A DNA stretch of 64,000 nt, from NCBI RefSeq assembly GCF_023091745.1, contig NC_068910.1:6236272-6300271 (forward strand), in the 5' to 3' direction. This DNA is from Budorcas taxicolor. Its lineage: Eukaryota; Chordata; Mammalia; Artiodactyla; Bovidae. Of this stretch, positions 24,801 to 36,620 are shown in pieces. Numbering within the stretch: position 1 is the stretch's first letter; each line of letters begins with the position of its first letter. The translations under genes and the position numbers were made by a program. The notes beneath the pieces are model-generated. The model worked only from the letters and a program-made list of their open reading frames with translations, was not told the DNA's origin and made no database searches.

Positions 24801-24864
24801 CTGTCCACCAGCAGGGCCGGGTGCACAGTCAGCCCGCACTGGAGAAAGGGGGCCCGATCCCAAC

Positions 24865-24935
24865 CCCAGCTCGGGCACTAGCAAGCCACTTCTCCTCTTC
24901 GTGCCTCAGTCCCCTCATCTGTAAAGTGAGTGGTT
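24865..24935 (+). mobile_element. MIR fragment
   Basis: Short MIR core (agcaagccacttctcctctt, tcccctcatctgtaaagtga). Confidence 0.6.
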
Positions 24936-25489
24936 GGCCTGGGGACTCCCCAGGTCCCCTTCTGAGCCAGCAGCCTGGGAGGCTTACCCTCAGTCAACAC
25001 ATCCTGTGGCGACCTTGTGTCTCCCCGGGGCTCATCCTGGGATGTGAATTTAGAAGCTGGAACTGTGCTGGAAGGACGGAGCCCACTGGAGGGAAGTGGG
25101 TTCTCATCCCGCCCCTGCTGCTCCTTCCCATAAGATCTCCTGTACATCGCTGCCCCGGGCCTCAATTTCACCTTCTGAACAATGAGGAAGTTAGGCAGCC
25201 ACATGTGAGGGGCACGGCGGGGTTACTGGCGATGCTAGGGAAAGTGTTGAACCTCTTCACCTGTTGACTCAGCATCTCCCATGAGGCGGGGGTGGGATGC
25301 AGGGCCTGAGGAAACCAGCAAGTGTGGGTTTTGATTTATTTGGGTACTTTAGGCTAGGTGATTTATGGAGGCAAATTCAACATGTTCACCGGCACAGACA
25401 GGGTGCAGTAGCCCCCATGCCAGCCCCAGACCCGCAGTCCCCCCCACAGAGGCAGCCACGGCCACCAGCTTCTCAGGTTAGGGCCACGT

Positions 25490-25709
25490 GCGTGCACTCA
25501 GTCACTCCAGTCAGCTCCAACTCTCTGCGACCCCATGGACTGTAGCCCACCAGGCTCCTCTGTCCATGGGATTTCCCAGGCAAGAATACTGTAGTGGGTT
25601 GCCGTGCCCTCCTCCAGGGGATCTTCCCCACCCAGGGATCGAACCCACATCTCTTATGCCTCCTGCGTTGGCAGGTGGGTTCTTTACCACTAGCTCCCCC
25701 TGGGAAGCC
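25490..25709 (-). mobile_element. Bov-tA SINE
   Basis: Reverse, near full-length copy (cactcagtcactccagtcag, ggactgtagcccaccaggc, ctagctccccctgggaagcc). Confidence 0.92.
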
Positions 25710-26715
25710 CTCACCCGAACCTTTGGGAGGAGTGTCTCTGCCTACGGTTAGAATGTCTGTAAAAGTTCCCAGGACAGCCATGAGCCCGGCCGGAGTGAAG
25801 GGCCCCACCTGGACCACATCTTGGGTCCCACAAGCCTGGTCAGATTCGTTTGCAGTTGCTGCAGGAAAAGAAACTCTGTGTCCCTCAGTTTCCCCATCTG
25901 TCAGGGGGAGAAACTCTCATTACCTTCCTCCCTTGAAAAGAGAAAGGACAGAACAGGTTAAAACAGGCTTGCCAACCACTCGACTCCCATCCCTAAGACA
26001 CAACCGCAGTACATTTTCCAAGGCTGATGGCAGCCAGTGAGGATAAAGCCGTCAGGAGAGCCACGGCTGGAGCTTTGCCGTGTTATCCGGGGGCGTTTGG
26101 AGCCCTTGGAGTCACAGACGACTGCTGTCACTAGAAACAACAGATGTTTTAAAGCCTTTATTTAATGAAAACAGGAAGCGCCCATTTCCTGGCTGGTTTT
26201 CCTCAGAGAGAAATATCGAGGATAATTTTAGTGAAAGAAGGAATTTTTTTTTTTTACAGCTATTGTATCTATGGGGAAAGCACAGTTCAACCAGATTGAT
26301 GCCTCTAGGGCTTGAGTCTTTATCCTCTCTGTATCCTCCGTGCCCAGAACAGTTCGATGTTCCTTAGCTGTGCGTCGCATAAATGAACGAGTGAGGTGAT
26401 AACAGGAAGGGCTGAGCAGCTGCAGGAGGCATCCCATTGAGTTGGAGGGGCCAAGGATGGCTCCTGAGTGGAGAACATTTCATGTGCAGGATGGCAAAGA
26501 TCTGTGGGCACAGAGATTCAGGGCGAGAGGGCGTCCCTGGTGGAGGGGACCACACGGGCAAAGGCAAGGAGGCGGGATGGGATGCTGGGTGTTTGGAGAC
26601 TCTTGAAAACCCCAGATGGGTTGCTTTTCCTTTTAAAAAAAAATCTTTTTTTTTAGGTAGACCATTTTTAAGGTCCTTATTGATTGTTACAATATTGGTT
26701 CTGTTTTATGATTGG

Positions 26716-26830
26716 GGGTGTTTTTTTTGGGCCATGAGGCATGTGGGATCCTAGCCCCAACCAGAGATTGAACCCACACCCCCTGCATTGGCAGGCCAAG
26801 TCTTAGCCACTGGACCACCACAGAAGTCCC
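26716..26830 (-). mobile_element. CHR-2-type SINE fragment
   Basis: Reverse copy: gggccatgaggcatgtggga, ttgaacccacaccccctgca, ccactggaccaccacagaag. Confidence 0.8.
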
Positions 26831-27524
26831 CCTCAGGTTGAGTTTATGAGAGAACAGGTTGAGAAGGGAGCTTGGAGCTGAATTGGGAGAATTTGCTTGT
26901 ACCCGTCCACATCCTGTCACATGGGTCAGCCTTCGAGGGACTTGAGCGCAGAGGTGCTTCATGATAACCCTCACTGACTGAGCGCCTGCCCTGTGCCCAG
27001 GCCTCTGTGAGGGTTCTGAGCAGCTGGCAGCCTCCGCCTGCAGACCCACGGCCTAGTGAAGTGAAGGGTGAGGGAAAGTGTAGATGCTTGCTTGGTGCAT
27101 GAGAGTGTGAAACCAGACAGGACTGAATACGGCAAGGATGTCCAGTGTGGGGGGCGCTGCTCAGAAAGGAAGCAGAGTATATCTCGTAGTGGCCAGGGGT
27201 TTCCAGATCTGTCCCCAGTCCCCGCCCCTAGTCAAGGCAGGTCAAAGACTCCTAATATACCTGACCCAAGAGCCGTGGTGCGGCACCCACCCCATCCCAC
27301 CACCCCAAGCACCTGTTCCCCCGCGTGCTCCAGGTGCCCGCAGCACCCCACCCCCACATCTGCACCCTCGCTCTGCACCCCCTTCACCCCTCTGGAGCAG
27401 AAAGACCAGACAAGGACGCCTGGGGTGAGGCGTCTTGCCAGCCTCCCCCACCCCCTCATCACCAGCAGGCACTGGCCCTGAGCTTGTTTGCAGGTCACAG
27501 ACTTCTGCAGCTGCAGTGAAGGAT

Positions 27525-27600
27525 GGAAACTATGGTCCCATTTTACAGATGAGGAAACCAAGGCTCAGCGGGGAGCCTGGGCAAAGCCCAGCTCAGCCTT
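27525..27600 (-). mobile_element. MIR fragment
   Basis: Reverse MIR wording: cccattttacagatgagga, aaccaaggctcagcgggg. Confidence 0.6.
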
Positions 27601-28091
27601 TTGGTCCCTGAGCCCTCTCTCCCCAAAGCAGAGGTGCCTCCACGGCACAGAGAAAAGTGTGGGGGCCATAAGAATTAACCTCCTCCTTTTTTCCCAGTCT
27701 GGCTTGTTGGGGTGAAGCTCAGATGGTAGGGATTCCACGCAGGCAAATTTCAGCTCCCTGAGACCATCTGGAAAGCAGAAGTCCTTCTGAAATGTGGTAC
27801 CATCACCTCATTCCCAGTTGAGAACTTGCCATGGCTCCCAGGCCTGAAGGAGCGAGGCCCCGGTTCCCAGACCTTTGGGCCTCCAGCCCGTCTCTGGCTC
27901 CATGGCCACCGGCCGGCCCCTGCCTCTCACCGGCCCTGGGCCTCAGCCCCCAGATCACCTGCAGCACCGTCTGCAGCACCCTCCCTTCCTCTGCCTGCGC
28001 ACCTCGTGGGCAGTTCTCTGAAGCCAGGACCACAGTGAAGTGGTCGTCTCTGCAGCCCCAGCATGGGCACAGAGCCAGGCATCCAAGACTT

Positions 28092-28692
28092 AGTTCAGTT
28101 CAGTTCAGTTCAGTCACTCAGTCGTGTCCGACTCTTTGCGACCCCATGAATTCCAGCACGCCAGGCCTCCCTGTCCATCACCAACTCCCGGAGTTCACTC
28201 AGACTTGCATCCATAGAGTTGGTGATGCCATCCAGCCATCTCATCCTTTGTTGTCCCCTTTTCCTCCTGCCCCCAATCCCTCCCAGCATGAGTCTTTTCC
28301 AGTGAGTCAACTCTTCACATGAGGTGGCCACAGTACTAGAGTTTCAGCTTTAGCATCATTCCTTGCAAAGAAATCCCAGGGCTGATCTCCTTCAGAATGG
28401 ACTGGTTGGATCTCCTTGCAGTCCAAGGGACTCTCAAGAGTCTTCTCCAACACCACAGTTCAAAAGCATTAATTCTTCGGTGCTCAGCCTTCTTCACAGT
28501 CCAACTCTCACATCCATACCTGACCACAGGAAAAACCATAGCCTTGACTAGAAGGACCTTTGTTGGCAAAGTAATGTCTCTGCTTTTGGGAAAAAAATAA
28601 AGTCTGACACTGTTTCCACTGTTTCCCCATCTATTTCCCATGAAGTGATGGGACCAGATGCCATGATCTTAGTTTTCTGAATGTTGAGCTTT
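28092..28692 (-). mobile_element. RTE-BovB LINE 3' fragment with internal deletion
   Basis: Antisense BovB tail starting at the ttcagttcagttcagt repeat. At about 28589 the sequence jumps from 'ctctgcttttgg' to 'gaaaaaaataaagtctgac'. This drops roughly 90 bp that are present in the parallel copy at 16683-17515. Confidence 0.92.
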
Positions 28693-28703
28693 AAGCCTTA
28701 GTT

Positions 28704-28976
28704 GCTGCTGCTGCTAAGTTGCTTCAGTCGTGTCCGATTCTGTGCGACCCCATAGACGGCAGCCCATCAGGCTCCCCCGTCCCTGGGATTCTCCAGGCAA
28801 GAACACTGGAGTGGGTTGCCATCTCCTTCTCCAATGCATGAAAGTGAAAAGTGAAAGTGAAGTCGCTCAGTCATGTCCAACTCCCAGCGACCCCATGGAC
28901 TACAGCCCACCAGGCTCCTCCATCCATGGGATTCTCCAGGCAAGAGTACTGGAGTGGGGTGCCATTGCCTTCTCCA
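28704..28976 (-). mobile_element. BOV-A2 SINE with target-site duplication
   Basis: Reverse dimer with a CTG-rich tail at its + strand left end. It is flanked by a perfect 11-bp duplication, AAGCCTTAGTT, at 28693-28703 and 28977-28987. The insertion sits at the edge of the older BovB fragment. Confidence 0.94.
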
Positions 28977-29163
28977 AAGCCTTAGTTAGTGTTGGCTAAA
29001 AAGAGGCAGTTTGAGCATCCCCTCCTCCAGCAAGCTCTCCCAGATTTCTCCTCCCCACACTTGTTTCTTAAGCAACAGTGTCCACCTCTGTGCTCCCCGA
29101 GCCCTCTGTACAGATCTTTACTGAAGAGTCAATCTCTGTACAAGAGAATGGGTCTGACCTAGA

Positions 29164-29275
29164 GTTGTTGTTTAGTCACTCAGTTGTATCTGACTCTTTT
29201 GCAACCCCATGGACTGTAGCCCACCAGGTTTCTCTGTCCATGAGATTTTCCAGGCAAGAAAACTGGAGTGTGTAA
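29164..29275 (-). mobile_element. Bov-tA SINE fragment
   Basis: Reverse partial copy: gttgtttagtcactcagttg, ggactgtagcccaccaggtt, aaaactggagtgtg. The tRNA-derived head is missing. Confidence 0.88.
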
Positions 29276-29965
29276 CTGCTCTTTTATCTGAAAACAGGAT
29301 TATGTGAAAAGATATAATAAACTTGCTCTACCGTGGGGCAGTCAGCCTTAGAAGGGGTGAGCACCCTGTCAACAGAGGCATGTAAGCAAAGGGGATGCCT
29401 GGGAGGGGATCTAGGCAATTAGCAGAGGGTCAGAGTCACCACCTAGAGTCCCTTCTAACTCCAAGTGCCTCTGAAACAACAAAACCTAAATTACTCCTTT
29501 CGGGGCAGGAAACAGATAAAGGTATGTTTTCCCAAAAGAACAGTGGCTTCTTCGTGTCCTCTGGGGCAGGAGACAGCGGAGGGCCGCAGCCGGGTTACAG
29601 CCGTCATGAGGACATCGGTAAATTATGTAAACGGGATCTCGGACCTCCCACATCCCCACTCCCTCCAGCTCTATAAAAAGAGGTCACGTCTGCTCACGTG
29701 AGCAGGCGCCGTGGCACAAAGCAGACGCCTTGCTCACGTGGCCCCAGGCCCTGAGTGGGCACCAAAATGTTCCTCCCCATACGCTGGGAATACACCCAGA
29801 GGCGGCCCCTGGTCAGCGTGTCCCGCTCCAGCCATTCAAAGGACGGAGAGCACTCCCTGTCACCACTGTCTTCTTAGAGAACTCAGGGAGCTGGAGCGGC
29901 CTCCCCAGCCTTGACCTGGACCCTGCCTCTCCTGGGGGTTTGTTTCTCCCTCCACTGCAGGATGG

Positions 29966-30180
29966 GGGCTTCCCAGGTGGCTCAGTGGTAAAGAATCCGC
30001 CTGCCCATGCCAGAGACGCGGGTTCAATCCCTGGGTTGGGAAGATCCCCTGGAGGAGGGAATGGCCGCCCACTCTAGATCCCTTGCCTGGGAAATCCCAT
30101 GGACCGAGGGACCTGGTGGGCTAAAGTCCATGGAGTCGCAGAGTCAGGCATGACTGAGCGCCTGAATAGCAACAACAACG
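29966..30180 (+). mobile_element. Bov-tA SINE
   Basis: Forward full-length copy (gggcttcccaggtggctcag, gggttcaatccctgggttg, gagtcaggcatgactgagc) with an (AAC)n-like tail. Confidence 0.93.
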
Positions 30181-30479
30181 TCTTTGAATTCTCTCAGCAG
30201 TGACTTGTCAGGGTAGGCAGGGGTGAAAGTGAGTTCTCAGAGCCAGGATGTGCAAGAGGAGGGGGCGTGGGATTCGATCGCCAGGTCTGAGATTCGAAAG
30301 TACGTCGGTCGTTCAGCAGAGCTGGGTTTTCTGCCCTCGACATGTCCTCTCCCACTGAAGGACGTTCGGCAGCAAATACTGCTTTACTGTTGTGCGATCT
30401 GTCACTGCCCGTGGGTAAGAATCACTTGTTCAGTTGACCTGAGCCATGTATAAAGGGCCACAGCAGCTCCAGGCTGGTT

Positions 30480-30808
30480 TGTTAAAATACTTGTGTATTT
30501 ATGTTATTTTTGTCTGCACTGAGTCTTCACTGCTGCTTCCTTTTCTGGTTGCGGCGAGTGGGGGCTGCTCTCTCCTTGTGGTGAGCTGGCTCCTCATTGC
30601 GGTGGCTTCTCTTGTTGCAGAGCACGGGTTCTAGGTGTGTGGGTTCGGTAGTTGAGACTTGAGGGCCCTAGGGTGCTGGCTCAGTGGCTGTGGTGCAGGG
30701 GTTTAGTTTCTCCATGGCATGTGGAATCTTACTGGACCAGGGATCGAACCCATGTCCCCTGCATTACAAGGCAGATTCTTAACCACTGGACCACCGGGGA
30801 AGCTCCCA
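30480..30808 (-). mobile_element. CHR-1-type SINE
   Basis: Reverse, near full-length copy similar to 22951-23237 (cactgctgcttccttttctg, gcggtggcttctcttgttgc, accactggaccaccggggaa). Confidence 0.87.
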
Positions 30809-31586
30809 GGCTGGCTTTCGCATCCTAATTGCTGGACAGATCCAGAGCTCTGCATAGGTGGGGTGGGGAGTCGGGGTGGAGTAGGGATTTGAGGGCAGAG
30901 TTGGGAGACTTGCTGGCTTTTGGTTGGCTGGGTCTGCTCTGGCCCAAGTGGCCCAGATGTCAGTCTGTCATTACAACAAGGGCAGTAGGCAGTCCTTATT
31001 CTCCCAGGGGGATGTCATGTTTTACATGAAGCCTTATCATTTGCGTTTATCTAAGCCAGTGTCACATTACGTAAATAATATGCCCTAAAATGCAATGTTC
31101 TTCCCCTGGCCACCCCACAAAAAAAAAAACCCCAAAGTACACAAACGTATTTCACATGGCATTTGCAGGAATTGTGCGTGTGGGTAAAGCAGGGACAATA
31201 TCCTGTGCGGTAATGCAGTGCTCTGTGCTCCTGCCCGGGACCATATCCGAGAGGGTGTTCAGTGCAGTGTTTCTTAAAGTTCTTGTCCAGGTCAGAACAG
31301 TCAGTGGTGTCATCTTAGGATGCACTGTCACGGTTGATAGGTGACGGCTGTCAGGGACACTGCAGAAAAGAATTGTGAGACCACATCAGGGTTTAACCAG
31401 AGTGTGCTGGGATTGATTAGCAATGCCTGCCATGGGCAGAGGAAGGGAGGATATGGTCTGCGTGCCATCCGGATCTCCCGGTCATCTAGACCCCTTACCG
31501 CCTGTGAACAGGCTCTGGAACCCATGAAGGCAGGGAGGGCCTACCCGAGGTGCTGTCTGCTCCATGGCCCCTGCCCTCCCTCCCAG

Positions 31587-31766
31587 GTCCCGGAAGCCAT
31601 CCGCAAGTGCCAGCGAGCAGGCATCACTGTCCGCATGGTCACCGGTGACAACATCAACACAGCGCGGGCCATCGCCATCAAGTGTGGCATCATCCATCCC
31701 GGGGAGGACTTCCTGTGCCTTGAGGGCAAGGAGTTCAACCGAAGGATCCGCAACGAGAAAGGGGAG
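31587..31766 (+). CDS. ATP2B2: ATP2B2 exon: phosphorylation domain (MVTGDN)
   Basis: 180 bp, 60 codons, phase 0 at both ends (local residues 312-371). It encodes VPEAIRKCQRAGITVRMVTG followed by DNINTARAIA, the conserved P-domain motif that contacts ATP and Mg2+. The sequence then runs through the CGIIHPGEDFLCLEGKEF insert of PMCAs and ends in RNEKGE. The donor is gtacgt at 31767. Confidence 0.97.
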
Positions 31767-31954
31767 GTACGTGGCCCAGCGCAAAGGGTCCTCGGAGGGC
31801 TGGGCCCGGATGGGGGGCCAGGAGGCATGGGCGTACATAATAGCCAGCCAGTATGCCGCTCAGAGCCCAGTGGTCTAGGCAAGTCCCCTCCCTTATCTGG
31901 GGCTCGGTTTCTCTCTTGACCCCACCGACCTGCCCCTCCCCCATCCCTTTCCAG

Positions 31955-32042
31955 ATTGAACAAGAGCGGATCGATAAGATCTGGCCAAAGCTGCGGGTGC
32001 TGGCTCGCTCCTCGCCCACGGACAAGCACACCCTGGTCAAAG
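31955..32042 (+). CDS. ATP2B2: ATP2B2 exon: P domain, short
   Basis: 88 bp: 29 codons plus the first base of a split Gly codon (local residues 372-400). It encodes IEQERIDKIWPKLRVLARSS and PTDKHTLVK, the conserved region before the hinge. The upstream intron is only 188 bp. The donor is gtaaga at 32043. Confidence 0.97.
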
Positions 32043-32634
32043 GTAAGACCTGGGTGGGCCCGGGCAGTGCTGAGGTCCAGGCACCAGGCCTCTAGGGCTT
32101 TCCTGTCCTAAAGCCTTAAGCTTCTTTCCAGGATGACAGAGGCTCCCACCTGGAACTCCTCATACCTGGGGACGCCCTAGGAGGCCGGCCAAGGGCCCCA
32201 GCGGCATGAGGAGGTGGTGGGCCTTTGCCCTAGGTTCCCCCTCCCATGGGCAGCAATGGGACTGAGGGCTGAGGAGCCCACCGACAGGCTGATTTGGGTG
32301 GTGTGTCTTGGTCAATGTTCAGTTTGAATGACTGGATACAGACCCTGCTGTTCCCATTTGATGCTGTCTTAACCACTGGGTCTGACACTCAGCCCACTTC
32401 CTTTGCGTATGTTCCCAGTCTGGCCCCACACCTTGTGAGTCTGAGAGCCTTGGCCAGCCTGGTCTCTAAGGATGCTGTCCCATGTGTGTGACCAGGACCC
32501 CGGGCATGGGCTGCCCTGGGAACAGTGATCTGAGACAGGAGGCCCAAAACCAGTGTCCTTCCCTGACTCCTTCCAGGGGGAGGACACACCCCTTGCTGAG
32601 CCCATCTCACTGGCCAGATGCAGGGCACTTTCAG

Positions 32635-32745
32635 AGTCACACAGGCCTGAGTTAAAACCCTGGCTCTGCCCCCTGTCCTGCTCTGTGGCCTTTGGCAAGT
32701 GTCCAGCCCCGGGACTCAATTTTTCCATCTGTTGAATGGCCATAA
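32635..32745 (+). mobile_element. MIR fragment
   Basis: Forward MIR-like order: aaaccctggctctgccccct, gtggcctttggcaagtgtcc, tttccatctgttgaatgg. Confidence 0.6.
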
Positions 32746-32884
32746 GGGGAAGTTTTCTGACTGAGGTCAGGCATAGGGCATCTTAGATTCGTCTTCCAAA
32801 GGTGCTGCCCAAAGACTCCAATGGAGGCAGACCTGGCCTTAGAAACACTGAGCCCCGAACTACAGGAGACCCCCCAACCCAGCT

Positions 32885-32975
32885 CCAATTTTATTCAATC
32901 ACTTATTCATTCATTCACTCATTCTCTTGACAAATGTTTACTGAGTATCTACTGTGTGTCAGGCCCATCTCTTGG
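32885..32975 (+). repeat. L2-like 3' end with ATTC units
   Basis: Reads ttattcattcattcactcat, aaatgtttactgagtatcta and ctgtgtgtcaggccc, the common L2 3' wording. Confidence 0.6.
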
Positions 32976-34436
32976 CCGACGTGGCCCTTCCCTCTTGGAT
33001 TTCATGGCCAGGTCTCACCCAGTAGAAACTGAATAGGTCGTTTCCCTGCACAGAGGCCACAGCGGTGGAAGAGGAGGCTGCCTGGGGCCCCCTGCTGGCC
33101 TCTCACTCCACCTGGGGTTGCTGTCAGATCGCAGGCTGTGGGATGGGGTTCAGGGGATGGACCTGTGTTTCAGCCAGGACAGGGAACCACACTGTGGAAA
33201 CCCAGAGGAGAAGATATCCAGGCACTTTCAAGGGGTGGGAGGAAGTTCATTGGCTGGCCTGGGGCCTCCAGTGAGAGAGGGAGACGAGAGGAAGGGGCTG
33301 GAGAAGGGAGTCCCAGCCTCAGATCACACGGGGCCTTGAACACTCGGTGGTGACCTGCACTGCTAGCCCAGGTGGTGAGCTGCAGGAGGGCCTTGATGGA
33401 GAAGCGGTGTTTTAGAAATCTCCCTCCCTGCTGCTGAGTGGAGAGCGGCCTGGAAATGGAGGGACCGCTGGGATGGTCGCTGTGAGAGGGGATGCCAGGG
33501 TCGGGCTGGGGACAGTGCAGGTGTGCTGGGAGTGGGTAGGTCTGAGAGCTCTCTGTGGAGGGGACAAGCCTGGCCCGGATGGGGTGGAGGAAGAGGGGAG
33601 ATGGGAGTCCAGGACTGCTCGGTGTGTTCCTGCCTGAGAGCCTGCTGCAAAGTTTACAGGGGGCATCTGGGTGTCGGGAGGTGCACAAGAAGGGACAGAT
33701 TTGAGGGGAAACGGATGCACGTGGTTTAGGAGGCTGGGCTGGAGGCCCTCTGACATCCCAGTGGAAGTGTCCATGGAGTCAGGGCTCAGGAGAGAGGCCA
33801 GGCCCCGCTGAAGGTAAAGGTGGCGCCTGTATGCCCCATGGGGGTGGAACTAGAGGAGCCACCAAACCCAGGGAACTCCCACCTGAGCGGCGGGCAGAGG
33901 CGACTTCTTTCCCCCGTCCTGCTCCTCTGGACCTCGCTCGCTCAGTGACGCGAGCCACATGTCGTCTGTTCACTGCTACTTGCTGAAGGTTTTATTAAGG
34001 ATGAGTATCTAGAGAGTGGTCATTAGCAGATGGCCGAGCCCAGGCCTCATCAGGTGTGACTGGCCCCCTGCCCCAAGCACAAGATGCTAGCAGAGCAGAT
34101 GGGTGGCCCCCTGGCCAAACCTGGCTCCCCTGGAGAACAGAGAGGACCCTGGGGTTAGGACAGGGAGGTGAGTTTGGCCAGGGTGGTCACTGCTATGGCC
34201 ATGGGCTGCAGAGAGCAAAGAGGGCGTGGGAGAGGCAGCAGGCCCCTACGAGGGGGTGTTGGTTGCAGCCAGCACTGGGCTAAGGGGCCGCATGTCCCCT
34301 GCAGATGCTGGGAGCTGGGATGAAGCTTGACGGAGTCAGGGGGTTGGCAGGGCAGGGGCCAGAGAGGAGACTGTGCCAGCCTGGGCCCCCACCCCCAGGA
34401 GGGTCCCAGGGCCCTGAGCACACACCCCGCCCACAG

Positions 34437-34543
34437 GCATCATCGACAGCACGCACACGGAGCAGCGGCAGGTGGTGGCCGTGACGGGGGATGGCACCAA
34501 CGACGGGCCTGCGCTCAAGAAGGCTGACGTGGGCTTCGCCATG
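34437..34543 (+). CDS. ATP2B2: ATP2B2 exon: hinge motif TGDGTNDGP
   Basis: 107 bp. Two bases complete the split Gly, followed by 35 codons (local residues 402-436). It carries the hallmark P-type hinge TGDGTNDGPALKKADVGFAM (TGDGTND at 34484-34504), whose two Asp residues bind Mg2+ during phosphorylation and dephosphorylation. The donor is gtagga at 34544, directly after the Met codon. Confidence 0.97.
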
Positions 34544-35163
34544 GTAGGAGCGCACGGGGGCTGGGGCAGCAGCTGGCAGGAGCCCGCAGGCAGGGGCTAA
34601 GGGGGACGCGCGGACCGCCAGCTTCCAGCAGGGGGATGAAGGAACCCCGGTGCTCACTCCACTCAACCCGCTGTCCACCTGACGCTCCCAGAGGTGTTGA
34701 CACTCAGCTTGGCCTCAGGAAGGGAGGAGAGAGCTTCGTGCAGCGATGGGTCTGAGGAAGGGAAGGGATAGAGTGGAAGGGCCCCCTTCCAGAAGGCAGA
34801 GGTTGGCCTCAAGGCTGGGTCTTGAAGAGTAGGGGTGGTGTGTGTGTGTGCACGCATGCATGTACACGTGTGTGTCCAGTGTGGTGCCTGGGTTTCTGGG
34901 TCAGCTGGACTCTGTCACTGGGAGAGGCAGCCTCCTGTCTCCCTGCAGCCAAGGGCTGACCAGCCTCGCTTAGGGAGGAGAGGGCAGGTGTTCCGAGGCC
35001 TGGCCTCTCCCAGCAATCACGTGGGCAGACACGCTCCCGTGTGGTCTGCAGTGCTGGGGATTCATGCGTCTGTGGGTGCGGTGGTCGGGGGGTGAGGATG
35101 GTGCTGCTAGAGCCGCTCGCCTCTCCGGTCGCCCCAGCCAGGCTCCTGTCCCCATCCCCACAG
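34544..35163. other. ATP2B2 intron
   Basis: 620 bp. It holds a short GT-rich patch (34838-34880) and one member of a duplicated block (34927-35035). The second member lies in the next intron. No other recognisable feature. Confidence 0.85.
34927..35035 (+). repeat. Duplicated intronic block, copy 1
   Basis: Shares aagggctgaccagcctcgct, gggaggagaggg, cctctcccagcaa and gtgggcagac with 35988-36085 in the same order. Copy 1 has an extra segment of about 14 bp (tgttccgaggcctgg). It ends 129 bp before the TM5 exon. Confidence 0.85.
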
Positions 35164-35355
35164 GGCATCGCAGGCACGGACGTGGCCAAGGAGGCCTCGG
35201 ACATCATCCTGACGGACGACAACTTCAGCAGCATCGTCAAGGCGGTGATGTGGGGCCGCAACGTCTACGACAGCATCTCCAAGTTCCTGCAGTTCCAGCT
35301 GACTGTCAACGTGGTGGCCGTGATCGTGGCCTTCACGGGCGCCTGCATCACACAG
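35164..35355 (+). CDS. ATP2B2: ATP2B2 exon: end of P domain and TM5
   Basis: 192 bp, 64 codons, phase 0 on both sides (local residues 437-500). It encodes GIAGTDVAKEASDIILTDDN, FSSIVKAVMWGRNVYDSISK and TM5 (FLQFQLTVNVVAVIVAFTG), ending ACITQ. PMCAs lack one of the two Ca2+ sites of SERCA. That fits the apolar and Asn content of TM5 seen here, where SERCA has a Glu. The donor is gtgggt at 35356. Confidence 0.97.
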
Positions 35356-35987
35356 GTGGGTCCTCCAGGGGTGGGCGAGGTGGGGCAGATGAAGCCCGGG
35401 GGAGGACGGGCACCACCCACAGGGGCTGTCCCAGATTGTCACAGCTCCATGCCGAGGGACAGGAACCGCATCACAGAGCCACCCACGTAGGCCCCAGCCA
35501 CACAGAGTGCAGGAAAGGAGGCTCAGAGAGGTGGCAGGACTAGCCCAAGGTCAGCCAGCCAGTGGAGATACCAGCCCTTGTTCCAGGAGGCAGGAGAGGG
35601 ACCCTCCAGGGAGGCAGGGCCCCTGGCCACGTAAAGGGGCAGAGAGAGGCCGGCACCAGACAGGCAGCCAGCTGGCATCACGGAGCTGATGCAGCTCTGG
35701 GAGCCCCAGCTCTGGCGTGGAGTGCATCAGGGAAGGCCCGGGTGCCTGGGTTCCTGGGCTGGGTGGACTTGGTCACTGGGAAAGCAGGAGTTGGCCCCAC
35801 CTTTACAGCCAGATTTCTAGCAGCCCCATGTCCTGGGCCCCGTGGAGCTGACAGGCAGGTCCCAGCCCCTGCAGCCTCATTGTTTCCTCACTCACCTCCT
35901 GCGATGGGAACTGTGTTGATCCCTGTTTCACAGAGGCAGAAACTGAGGCTCAGAGGATGGGCCAGCCAGGTGCCTGCCATTGCTCCC

Positions 35988-36085
35988 GCAGCCTCCTGCC
36001 TCCTTGTGGTCAAGGGCTGACCAGCCTCGCTTGGGGAGGAGAGGGAAGGCCTCTCCCAGCAACCATGTGGGCAGACAAGCTCCTG
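35988..36085 (+). repeat. Duplicated intronic block, copy 2
   Basis: Direct-orientation partner of 34927-35035, about 1.05 kb downstream on the other side of the TM5 exon. I do not recognise the unit as a known interspersed repeat. Confidence 0.85.
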
Positions 36086-36154
36086 CCCACAGGAGCCCCC
36101 AGAAGCCCAGAGGCTCTGGAGGACAGAGGGGCCCGTGGGGTACCTGCCCAGTTC

Positions 36155-36620
36155 AGTTGTTTAGTTCAGTCACTCAGTCGTGTCCAACTCTTTGTGACCC
36201 CATGGACTGCAGCATGCCAGGCCTCCCTGTCCATCACCAACTCCTGGGGTTTACTCAAACTCATGTCCATCGAGTTGGTGATACTATCCAACCATCTCAT
36301 CCTCTGTCATCCCCTTCTGCCTTCAATCTTTCCCAGCATCAGGGTCTTTTCTAATGAGTCAGTTCTTTGCATCAGGTGGCCAAAGTATTGGAATTTCAGC
36401 TTCAGCATCAGTCTTTCCAAAGAATATTCAGGACTGATTTCCTTTAGGATGGACGGATTGGATCTTCTTGCAGTCCAAGGGACTCTCAAGAGTCTTCTCC
36501 AACACCACAGTTCAAAAGCATCAATTCTTCGGCGCTAAGCTTTCTTTATTGTCCAGCTCTCACATCCATACATGACTACCGGAAAACTGGAAAAACCATA
36601 GCTTTGACTAGACAGACCTT
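36155..36620 (-). mobile_element. RTE-BovB LINE 3' fragment
   Basis: Antisense BovB tail (tagttcagtcactcagtcgt, cagcatgccaggcctccctg, tcctttaggatggacggatt). It is cut off at gactagacagacctttggca, where a forward BOV-A2 follows. Confidence 0.92.

Larger units (their letters stand above)
21674..31586. other. ATP2B2 intron, 9.9 kb
   Basis: Holds CHR-1, CHR-2, several Bov-tA, BovB and BOV-A2 insertions and MIR remnants, listed separately. I recognise nothing in 21674-22930, 23260-23600, 23750-24570, 24940-25480, 25715-26710, 26835-28085 (except a reverse MIR near 27530), 29280-29960, 30185-30475 and 30810-31586. The acceptor is ctccctcccag at 31586. Confidence 0.85.
32043..34436. other. ATP2B2 intron
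   Basis: 2.4 kb, mostly GC-rich single-copy sequence. It has a MIR remnant at about 32635-32745 and an L2/MIR-like stretch with ATTC units at 32885-32975. I see nothing else. The acceptor is cccgcccacag at 34436. Confidence 0.8.

Noticed and set aside
27232..27561. Overlapping Pro-rich frames around 27230-27560
   Set aside because: C-rich low-complexity sequence with open frames on both strands and no conserved feature.
35107..35442. Antisense open frame opposite the TM5 exon
   Set aside because: Antisense shadow of a GC3-rich coding exon. The His/Asp-rich translation shows no family resemblance.
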